This document shows, piece after piece, positions 1 to 5,559 of a stretch of DNA of 12,398 bases. Location: contig JALWQN010000132.1 of NCBI GenBank assembly GCA_027083115.1, positions 1 to 12,398 on the forward strand, read 5' to 3'. The position numbers were made by a program, and so were the translations under genes. Source of the stretch: Desulfurococcales archaeon (lineage in GTDB: Archaea; Thermoproteota; Thermoprotei_A; Sulfolobales; NBVN01). The first letter of the stretch is position 1. Every line of letters starts with the position of its first letter. The notes under the pieces are model-generated. The model had not been told where the DNA came from, searched no databases, and saw only the letters and a list, made by a program, of their open reading frames with translations.

Positions 1-944
1 CGATCCCTGATCTCCCTACCAGTAAGGTATAGGAATACGTCATTGAGGTTAGGTCTCTTATAATTTATTTCCTTTATGGTGAAGCCTTTAGAACTAATTA
101 TCTCGAAAATCTTAGGTAATGCTTCAGAAGCACTCCCAACTTTAAGGACAAGCTGGTCAGGAGGTATTATTTTACAGTCCTTTATGAACGAGGCATCAAT
201 GCATTTCGGCTCTAATCCATTGCTATTGCTTCCCAGCCGCACATAAACGACTTCGTTACCCACTATCTTCTTAAGGGATTCTGGGGTACCTTCAGCCACA
301 ATTTTCCCGTGGTCAATAATGGCAAGCCTGTCGGCAAGGATTTCAGCCTCATCCATATAGTGTGTGGTTAAGAATATGGTTGTGCCTTCAGTCTTCCTTA
401 ATTCTTGAATGTAGTCCCAGATATTAGCCCTAGTTTGTGGATCAAGGCCTAATGTCGGTTCATCAAGAAAGAGGATTTTTGGCTTATGAACTAAGGCCCT
501 AGCTATCTCTAATCTTCTCCTCATTCCGCCAGAGAAAGTCTTAACTTGCTTATTCTTGAATTCCTTAAGATCAACGAACTCAAGCAAACTATCAATCCTT
601 CTTTTGAGATCTTCTCCACTCATTCCATAGATTCTTCCGTGAAGATACATGTTCTCATAGGCTGTCAATTGATCATCAAGGCTTGGGTCCTGAAAAACTA
701 CGCCTATAGATTCCCTTACTTTACGGGCTTCCTTAACTACGTGATAGCCGCCAACGTAAGCGTCCCCAGACGTAGGTTTAAGTAATGTCGTGAGTATATG
801 GATAGTCGTTGTTTTTCCTGCACCATTAGGTCCTAAAAAACCGAAGACTTCTCCTTCACGAACCCTAAATGAGATCCCATTAACCGCTATTAAATCACCA
901 TATTTTTTAACTAGGTCTTCAACAACTATTGCTTCATTATTCAT
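1..944 (-). CDS. ABC exporter ATP-binding protein, DrrA/CcmA type (3' end outside window)
   Basis: This is the cytoplasmic ATPase of an ABC exporter. It should power a separate membrane permease, which would be expected just beyond the left edge. The 314 visible residues hold a complete nucleotide-binding domain: Walker A GPNGAGKTT at residues 38-46, Q-loop Q85, signature FSGGM at 137-141, Walker B ILFLDEP at 157-163 with catalytic E162, and switch H195. After about residue 225 comes the accessory C-terminal domain of drug/antibiotic-type ATPases, ending in the typical PNLNDVFLYLTGRE stretch (298-311). The ATG at 942-944 overlaps the stop of the PadR gene by 8 bases (ATGAATAA on the minus strand), so the two are translationally coupled. 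The frame is still open at position 1, and only a few residues are probably missing. The substrate cannot be read from the ATPase. PadR control suggests a stress- or drug-inducible exporter, which is inference. Confidence 0.95.
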   Translation of the reverse strand, partial: MNNEAIVVEDLVKKYGDLIAVNGISFRVREGEVFGFLGPNGAGKTTTIHILTTLLKPTSGDAYVGGYHVVKEARKVRESIGVVFQDPSLDDQLTAYENMYLHGRIYGMSGEDLKRRIDSLLEFVDLKEFKNKQVKTFSGGMRRRLEIARALVHKPKILFLDEPTLGLDPQTRANIWDYIQELRKTEGTTIFLTTHYMDEAEILADRLAIIDHGKIVAEGTPESLKKIVGNEVVYVRLGSNSNGLEPKCIDASFIKDCKIIPPDQLVLKVGSASEALPKIFEIISSKGFTIKEINYKRPNLNDVFLYLTGREIRD

Positions 945-1422
945 TATTCCTCACCTCTAAACCCTGGATTTCCTTCAGGCCCAAAAGAAAGTTACGGATG
1001 AGTTGCCTGACCCTCAACTTTTCGTCGTTATTCATGGAGGGTAGATTAACAATCAAGTTCCTGACATAAAGCACCACATCCCTCCATCCTAAATCCATCA
1101 GTGTCCTGAAACCCTTAATCATAGTTAGTGTTTCTCGAAGCTCACTTTTTCTCTCACTTAAGTAAGAAATGCCTTTAGGAGTTAGCTTATATTCCTTAAG
1201 TATTCTGCCATTCCTTAATTCTGAAATAACCTCGACATAACCTTTTGAGCTTAGGTACCTTAAATGAGGATATATGGATCCTGGGCCAGGAGAATAGCCG
1301 ATTAACCCGGTTAGGTATTTCATGATAGAGTAACCGTGGGTATACCCCCTAGATAAAGCGTCAAGGATCAGCAGCCTTAATCTACCCCTATAATCGAATG
1401 TTCTTGCTGACATATATCTCAC
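937..1422 (-). CDS. PadR-family winged-helix transcriptional regulator
   Basis: A 161-residue DNA-binding regulator, very likely a local repressor of itself and the exporter ATPase behind it. The winged helix occupies residues 16-91 and shows the PadR pattern: LLILDAL, then THGYSIMKYL (helix 2), the SPGPGSIYPHLRYLSSKGYVE recognition region (44-64), a basic wing NGRILKEYKLT and TPKGISYL. The C-terminal part (95-155) is predicted helical, as in the dimerising tail of short PadR proteins. The start chosen is GTG at 1422. A TATA-like box 30 bases upstream would give a nearly leaderless transcript there. An ATG three codons in (1413) is the alternative. The promoter and start overlap a strong inverted repeat, which fits autorepression. 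Family assignment is firm; the ligand is unknown. Confidence 0.93.
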   Translation of the reverse strand: MRYMSARTFDYRGRLRLLILDALSRGYTHGYSIMKYLTGLIGYSPGPGSIYPHLRYLSSKGYVEVISELRNGRILKEYKLTPKGISYLSERKSELRETLTMIKGFRTLMDLGWRDVVLYVRNLIVNLPSMNNDEKLRVRQLIRNFLLGLKEIQGLEVRNNE

Positions 1423-1441
1423 TATATATCTGTAGATATAT
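1412..1441. promoter_or_regulatory. Probable PadR operator: inverted repeat plus third half-site
   Basis: ATATATCT at 1424-1431 and AGATATAT at 1434-1441 form a perfect 8-base inverted repeat around a 2-base centre. A third copy of ATATATCT lies at 1412-1419 in direct orientation, 12 bases from the first. The dyad covers the expected transcription start of the PadR gene and the third half-site reaches into its first codons. A dimer bound here would sterically block transcription initiation. PadR proteins generally bind AT-rich dyads in their own promoters; binding at this site is inferred. Confidence 0.65.
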
Positions 1442-1448
1442 CTTTTCC

Positions 1449-1456
1449 TTAATAAA
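1449..1456 (-). promoter_or_regulatory. TATA-like box of the padR-ABC operon
   Basis: On the minus strand this reads TTTATTAA, centred about 30 bases upstream of the GTG at 1422. That is the archaeal TATA-box distance for a leaderless or near-leaderless transcript. It sits just outside the inverted repeat, so operator and TATA box are adjacent. Confidence 0.5.
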
Positions 1457-1460
1457 GTTG

Positions 1461-1475
1461 ATTAAGTAACTTAAT
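1461..1475 (+). promoter_or_regulatory. TATA-like region with dyad for the plus-strand operon
   Basis: ATTAAGT and ACTTAAT face each other around a single central A at 1468, a perfect 7-base inverted repeat. Its centre is 28 bases upstream of the ATG at 1496, which is where a TATA box for a leaderless transcript belongs. The symmetry could simply be an AT-rich bidirectional TATA element, or a binding site for another regulator. Confidence 0.45.
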
Positions 1476-1495
1476 TACCTCTGGAGCATAACATA

Positions 1496-1834
1496 ATGGA
1501 GGTGTCGGTGCTGCCTGAACTCACTTACCCTAATCCTCCTGATATTGAAGTAACTTTAAGGAAAGCAAAGGAAGAACTAGGACTTTCCTTCGGTTATGCG
1601 AACCCTAAGGTAAATAAGGAATTAACAGGCGTTAGTATGGCTGAAGTAGGGTACTACGTGACTTGGCTAGAGTACGAGGGGTCAGAGAATGAGAAAGTGA
1701 CTTTAAGATACGTACTTTTCCCCTTCGATAGGGTCATGATAATCCACACCTTAAGGCGCTACTTAACAGATGGTACCTTAGAGGAATCTGAAGAGATCAG
1801 GATCATGCCTGCGTTCGGAAAGTGCTTGCCTTAA
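1496..1834 (+). CDS. Hypothetical protein, 112 residues
   Basis: I do not recognise this family. The product is a small soluble protein with no signal peptide or membrane segment. Residues 1-30 include a proline-rich start (PELTYPNPPDIEV) and a charged helix-like stretch (LRKAKEELGL). Residues 45-85 look like alternating beta strands (VGYYVTWLEYEG, EKVTLRYVLFPFDRVMIIHTL), and the end is acidic. It is the first gene of a closely spaced group: the DUF1028 gene starts 14 bases after its stop and a radical SAM gene follows. A shared job is possible but nothing in the residues names it. The ATG at 1496 fits a TATA-like box 28 bases upstream. GTG at 1508 behind a GGAGGTG is an alternative. Length, codon use and operon position support a real gene. 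Confidence 0.75.
   Translation: MEVSVLPELTYPNPPDIEVTLRKAKEELGLSFGYANPKVNKELTGVSMAEVGYYVTWLEYEGSENEKVTLRYVLFPFDRVMIIHTLRRYLTDGTLEESEEIRIMPAFGKCLP
1498..1504 (+). promoter_or_regulatory. GGAGGTG motif inside the first codons (possible RBS for an internal start)
   Basis: GGAGGTG matches the anti-Shine-Dalgarno end expected of archaeal 16S rRNA. It ends 3 bases before an in-frame GTG at 1508. If used, the protein would lose its first four residues. The same arrangement recurs at 4151-4157. Confidence 0.3.
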
Positions 1835-1848
1835 ACAAGGGAACTCTT

Positions 1849-2478
1849 ATGACTTACTCGATAGTTGCTACTGACATAAGGAATGGTTTACTAGGTGTGG
1901 GGGTAGTTAGCGGTAGTGTGGCAGTAGGCTCTAGGGTTCCTTGGGCTAAGGCTGGAGCAGCTGCTGTTGCTACCCAGGCCTACACAAACCCGGCCTTAGG
2001 GCCCTTGATAATTGAGTTAGTGAATAAGGGTCTAACAGTGAACGAAGCTCTTGAAAGGGCTTTATTGAGGGATAGTGACCCTGAGCTCAGGCAAGTAGCT
2101 GTCGTAGACATTAGTGGGAGCTCCACCGTATATAGCGGAGAGAAGATCCCTCCCCAGTATAGGGGCCTGTCCTTTAGTGGTTATGCGTGCGTAGGGAACT
2201 TACTTAAAAGTTCCTTAGTGGTTGACTCCCTTTGTCAGGCTTTTAATGGGTCGAGCTCACCGTTACCAGTTAAAATTATTAACGCACTCATGGCCGGACA
2301 CAAGGCAGGCGGGGACTCTAGAGGGGATCATAGTGCAGCATTACTTATTGTAGGAAGTACAGAATACAGAGACTATTATGATAAGTTAATTGATTTAAGG
2401 GTTGATTACTCCTCCGACCCTATTAACGACTTGATTAAGCTCTACGATCTTTCAGGAATTAAGGGACGCTTTAAATGA
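1849..2478 (+). CDS. DUF1028-family protein (Ntn-hydrolase-like fold expected)
   Basis: A 209-residue protein that fits the DUF1028 family well over its whole length. Visible landmarks, counted from M1, are the MTYSIVATD start, GLLGVGVVSGSVAVGSRVPW (residues 13-32), AVATQAYTNPALGP (40-53), GYACVGNLL and the late AGHKAGGDSRGDHSAALLIV stretch. The YDKLIDLRVDYSSDPINDLIKLY tail is also typical of the family. To my knowledge the family is grouped with Ntn-type hydrolase folds, but its substrate is not established. I chose ATG 1849 because family members begin M-T-x-S-I-V. The open frame extends upstream to GTG 1822, but that would overlap the previous gene and add a non-conserved leader. The stop is 12 bases before the radical SAM gene, so co-transcription is likely. 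No signal peptide is seen, so it should be cytoplasmic. Confidence 0.9.
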   Translation: MTYSIVATDIRNGLLGVGVVSGSVAVGSRVPWAKAGAAAVATQAYTNPALGPLIIELVNKGLTVNEALERALLRDSDPELRQVAVVDISGSSTVYSGEKIPPQYRGLSFSGYACVGNLLKSSLVVDSLCQAFNGSSSPLPVKIINALMAGHKAGGDSRGDHSAALLIVGSTEYRDYYDKLIDLRVDYSSDPINDLIKLYDLSGIKGRFK

Positions 2479-2490
2479 TCCAGGAAGCGG

Positions 2491-4068
2491 GTGTGTGGGT
2501 CGAGAGTCGCTATAGTTGATTGTTTAGCTAGGGGTTCAAGGCTGAAGAGATTCGCGACTCAGGATGTTATTGGTGTAGGTCCTAGACTAGTTTCAGGCAT
2601 TCTTCATGATCTAGGTCATGAAGCAAAAGTAATCCAGTGCGAGGAAGCCTATAAAGTTAGCAACGCCCTATCAGGATTTGAGGCTTTATTTGTTTCAGGG
2701 ATGAGTACGGACATACCATCAATGCTTAAGTTAGTTAGTAGGTGGAGCGGGGGACCAGCTATTGCTGGAGGTCCGTCATTCGTTGATTACCTCAGGCTAA
2801 TTTACTCAGGCTATAACTTTGTTGTTTGGGGTGAGGGTGAACTAACAATACCTAGCCTTATTGATTACTTAAACGGAAAGAAGGAACTAGATGAAGTTCC
2901 TAACCTAATATATAAGGTCGGGAACCACGTTATTAGAAATCCTGGCCCCAGATGGGCTAATAAGCCTGTTCTATGGGGGTTTACGCCTTCAGTAAAGGAC
3001 ATAACCTCTTATCCGGGATGGTGGGGTGCTAGAGTTTATGTTGAAGTAGTCAGGGGATGCAGTAATTTCTTCAGGCCAACTCTCCCTTTAAGGAATGGAA
3101 GGACATGTATCTTCTGTGATTTATGTAGGAAAGGCTCTCTAATTCAGAGGCTCAAATGCCCCATAGATATACCTCCTGGCTGCGGCTACTGCTCAGTGCC
3201 TTCACTCTTCGGCCCGGCTAGATCAAGACCTATGGAACAGATCGTTGATGAAGTGAAATCCTTAATTAAGTTAGGGGTGAAGAGGATTGTTCTTTCAGCG
3301 CCTGACTTCCTGGATTACGGAAGGGACTGGCTTGTGTCTCCTGATCCCCTAACGAACCCCAGAGAGCCTCCTCCCAATATTGATGCTATTGATAACTTGC
3401 TCTATAGGCTGACCTCCATAAGTGAAGTTTCGACGGAAGAAACTTATATCATGGTAGAGAATCTTAAGCCGAACTTAGTTACTGAAGAGAGCGCTAAGGT
3501 ATTAGGCAGGTATTTAAGGGGCACACCAGTTAATTTGGGTCTAGAATCCGGGGATCCTCAGCATCATATTGCTCTAGGCAGGCCCTCAAGAGTTGATGAA
3601 GTGTTTAGAGCTGTTAAGTTACTTAAGAAGTACGGATTAAGACCTTACGTTTACGTAATTCATGGCCTTCCAGGGGAGAATGAGAGAGTCATTGAGTCAA
3701 CTCTCAAGGCAGTAAAGAAAGTTTGGGATTTAGGTTCTGAAAAAATAACTCTTTATAGGTTTACGCCATTGAAGGGTACGGCGTTTGAAGGTTTCCCGAA
3801 GCCTCCACCAGCTGTTAAGTCCAAGGCTAAATCCCTCTACGAGCTTGTTAGAAAGCTGAATAAGGAAGGGAAGTTAAGGCTGAAGGGAAGAAAGTTAAAA
3901 GCCATACCTGTGAATAGAGGTAAAGATGGATTAATTGCTTATGCGCTCCCTCATGGTCCAGTAATTATTATTGAGAGTAACAACACATCATTAATAGGTA
4001 GAGTAGTGGAGGTTAAGGTTGATAAAGTCTTAAGTGATAGGCTGGTTAAAGGATTCCTAATCACTTGA
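2491..4068 (+). CDS. B12-binding-type radical SAM protein with C-terminal TRAM-like domain
   Basis: A 525-residue radical SAM enzyme. Residues 1-125 resemble the Rossmann B12-binding domain of this superfamily (RVAIVDCL at 5-12, VGPRLVSGILHDLGHEAKV, WGEGELTIPSLIDYL), without a DxHxxG motif. The radical SAM core spans about 180-440. The cluster motif is unusual: C190 in VVRGCSN is followed only about 40 residues later by IPPGCGYCSVP, carrying C231 and C234. The insert between them carries four more cysteines (C206, C209, C212, C223). The core continues with a strand ending LGLESGDP (348-355) and VYVIHGLPGENE (387-398). Residues about 465-525 (IGRVVEVKVDKVLSDRLVKGFLI) resemble a TRAM domain, an RNA-binding fold also found at the end of MiaB-type methylthiotransferases. 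RNA modification is therefore a reasonable guess but unproven. The GTG start lies 12 bases after the DUF1028 stop; no strong ribosome site is visible. Third gene of its operon. Confidence 0.88.
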   Translation: MCGSRVAIVDCLARGSRLKRFATQDVIGVGPRLVSGILHDLGHEAKVIQCEEAYKVSNALSGFEALFVSGMSTDIPSMLKLVSRWSGGPAIAGGPSFVDYLRLIYSGYNFVVWGEGELTIPSLIDYLNGKKELDEVPNLIYKVGNHVIRNPGPRWANKPVLWGFTPSVKDITSYPGWWGARVYVEVVRGCSNFFRPTLPLRNGRTCIFCDLCRKGSLIQRLKCPIDIPPGCGYCSVPSLFGPARSRPMEQIVDEVKSLIKLGVKRIVLSAPDFLDYGRDWLVSPDPLTNPREPPPNIDAIDNLLYRLTSISEVSTEETYIMVENLKPNLVTEESAKVLGRYLRGTPVNLGLESGDPQHHIALGRPSRVDEVFRAVKLLKKYGLRPYVYVIHGLPGENERVIESTLKAVKKVWDLGSEKITLYRFTPLKGTAFEGFPKPPPAVKSKAKSLYELVRKLNKEGKLRLKGRKLKAIPVNRGKDGLIAYALPHGPVIIIESNNTSLIGRVVEVKVDKVLSDRLVKGFLIT

Positions 4069-4114
4069 GGAACAGCAATGCTCATGCGGGATATAAGCTT
4101 ATCCGATGACGTAA

Positions 4115-4123
4115 TTTAATTAA
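4115..4123 (+). promoter_or_regulatory. TATA-like box of the MFS transporter gene
   Basis: TTTAATTAA is centred 27 bases upstream of the GTG at 4146, the spacing expected of an archaeal leaderless promoter. The 77-base spacer 4069-4145 holds this box and no gene. A 10-base palindrome at 4093-4102 lies just upstream of it. Confidence 0.5.
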
Positions 4124-4145
4124 GCTATAACGCCTTTTCACTGAA

Positions 4146-5441
4146 GTGGTGGAGGTGCTATTGAGGAAGGTTAGCGTCTCAGCAATCTCAATATATGGTG
4201 TCATAGTTACCTCATCGTTAGCTATATCTATAGCTAATCTTGCAGGCTCGCTTAGGGTCCTAGACATCACGGGTTCAGCCATATACTTATCTATAGCAGT
4301 CACGTCCTACAATATCGCGTATACTCTCATGAGTTGGGGGTGGACCTGGTTATTCTTCGGAAGGTTTTCTAGGAAGGACATTATCTTAGTCTCGCTATCA
4401 GGATTAGTTATTGGTCTAATCATGATGGCCCTAGGAAGTAATGTGGTTGTAGTAATTGCTGGCACTACCTTAGTAGGTCTTTTCTCAGCAGTCCTCTCTC
4501 CACTCCTAACGACCTTATTAACTGATTATATAGGTAGGGACACCCCTGCAGTAACTAGATATAATATTTTCTCAAGCATAGGCTTGATGTTAGGTTACTT
4601 GCTTGCAGGAATATTAAGGCCTGTTGTCGGTACAGATTCGATTCTTGCTTTGACTTCCTTAATTGTTGCTGTCCTAATTCCTTTAACACTACTTATACCT
4701 CAAAAGTACATAGTTATAGAACCTAGGAGGCTCACCTACATATCCTTAATACCTCAGTTCACAGGGAGATTGAGGCCTTTACCCTCCACCATATTCAGTC
4801 CCGAAATAGTTTATAACATGAGAAGACTTCTAAGAGATTTCCATAGGATGATTAGGGAGAGATTAGTTAGGAAGTTACCCGTATTGCTTCTTTCGACAGG
4901 CATTTTATTCACAGGCATTTCCGTTTTCTTTACTCCAATGCCTGCTTTTCTCAGGTATTTAGGGTTTAGTGATGAGGAGCTCTACATGACGTATCTTTAC
5001 TCAACAATAGTTTCGTCCCTTAGCTATATTGCTGTTCACAAATACCTTCATAAGTCGATTTATGCCTGGAAGCCCCTAATTCTTTCTACAGCTGTAAGAG
5101 TAGCAATTTTTCTTTCACCACTTCCTTTACTGTACGTCCACACAGAGAAATTACTTAACTTAGTCGCTGTCGAGACCATTTTTACGCTTATTGGGATTAC
5201 TTGGGCATACATAAGCACATCGCTTCCCGTCCTGACTCTTTCTCTTTCCGAGACAGAGAAAAGAGATGTTAGGTTAGGTCATCTCAACGCATCAATAGGT
5301 TTAGGCACAATAATGGGCTCAATTATTGCTGGAGTAGTTTATGAGGGGTTTGGTTATGTAGGTATTTTAGTGTCTGCATCAACATTAGTTGGCCTATCCG
5401 TAGCGTTATACTATAAGGCCTGGAAGGCGCTAGTTACGTAA
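4146..5441 (+). CDS. Major facilitator superfamily transporter, substrate unknown
   Basis: A 431-residue integral membrane protein with the size and layout of an MFS carrier. About twelve hydrophobic segments fall in two groups of six: roughly 12-33, 43-65, 79-97, 100-122, 142-160 and 166-184, then 245-265, 280-297, 309-330, 337-360, 383-399 and 404-424. A basic, positively charged central loop (about 190-244, rich in RR, RLLRD, RERLVRK) separates them and should face the cytoplasm. GRFSRKD at 72-78, between segments 2 and 3, is the position of MFS motif A and is a degenerate version of it. Substrate and direction of transport cannot be read from sequence. GTG 4146 is chosen because of the TATA-like box 27 bases upstream. 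GTG 4149 is possible, and TTG 4161 lies 3 bases after a GGAGGTG. It appears to be transcribed separately from its neighbours. Confidence 0.88.
   Translation: MVEVLLRKVSVSAISIYGVIVTSSLAISIANLAGSLRVLDITGSAIYLSIAVTSYNIAYTLMSWGWTWLFFGRFSRKDIILVSLSGLVIGLIMMALGSNVVVVIAGTTLVGLFSAVLSPLLTTLLTDYIGRDTPAVTRYNIFSSIGLMLGYLLAGILRPVVGTDSILALTSLIVAVLIPLTLLIPQKYIVIEPRRLTYISLIPQFTGRLRPLPSTIFSPEIVYNMRRLLRDFHRMIRERLVRKLPVLLLSTGILFTGISVFFTPMPAFLRYLGFSDEELYMTYLYSTIVSSLSYIAVHKYLHKSIYAWKPLILSTAVRVAIFLSPLPLLYVHTEKLLNLVAVETIFTLIGITWAYISTSLPVLTLSLSETEKRDVRLGHLNASIGLGTIMGSIIAGVVYEGFGYVGILVSASTLVGLSVALYYKAWKALVT
4151..4157 (+). promoter_or_regulatory. GGAGGTG motif inside the first codons of the MFS gene
   Basis: A strong Shine-Dalgarno-like GGAGGTG ends 3 bases before an in-frame TTG at 4161. 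It could mark the true start, shortening the protein by five residues, or may just be the codons GAG GTG. It has the same geometry as the motif at 1498-1504. Confidence 0.3.
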
Positions 5442-5451
5442 AATCCATAAC

Positions 5452-5458
5452 TTTTTAT
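5452..5458 (+). promoter_or_regulatory. TATA-like box of the threonyl-tRNA synthetase gene
   Basis: TTTTTAT in the short spacer after the MFS stop predicts transcription starting near 5480-5484. That is about 78 bases before the GTG at 5560 but only some 8 bases before the upstream end of the open thrS frame (5491). It therefore argues that translation begins upstream of 5560. Confidence 0.5.
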
Positions 5459-5490
5459 CTTCGCTGAAGCATTATTTGCGGGTGTGTTGA

Positions 5491-5559
5491 CTGCAGAAGA
5501 GACTCATTGAGTTAGATCAGGAGCTCTTAGCTAGGGCATCCTTAATCATTCAAGCTAAA
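5491..5559 (+). other. thrS: Probable missing N-terminus of threonyl-tRNA synthetase
   Basis: Directly upstream of the GTG at 5560 the thrS frame stays open for 23 codons, back to CTG 5491, just after an in-frame TGA at 5488-5490. The translation reads LQKRLIELDQELLARASLII and then QAK, an amphipathic, charged helix-like segment. As I recall them, crenarchaeal threonyl-tRNA synthetases have extra N-terminal residues before the point where the GTG start would begin. The stretch contains no ATG, GTG or TTG in frame. Either CTG 5491 is the start, or an indel near 5482-5500 separates GTG 5482/5484 or TTG 5487 from this frame. Confidence 0.5.

Noticed and set aside
546..785. Plus-strand open frame of 79 codons
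   Set aside because: It lies opposite the conserved ABC ATPase, including signature and Q-loop, and its translation resembles no protein.
1822..1848. Upstream GTG start for the DUF1028 gene
   Set aside because: The family begins at the M-T-x-S-I-V residues encoded from 1849, and the earlier start would overlap the previous gene with a non-conserved leader.
4093..4102. Ten-base palindrome ATAAGCTTAT upstream of the MFS TATA box
   Set aside because: It is short, AT-rich and imperfect beyond ten bases. It could be an operator or a terminator hairpin, but chance is likely.
4082..4303. Minus-strand open frame of 73 codons
   Set aside because: It runs opposite the MFS start and its promoter region; the translation looks like antisense of membrane-helix codons.
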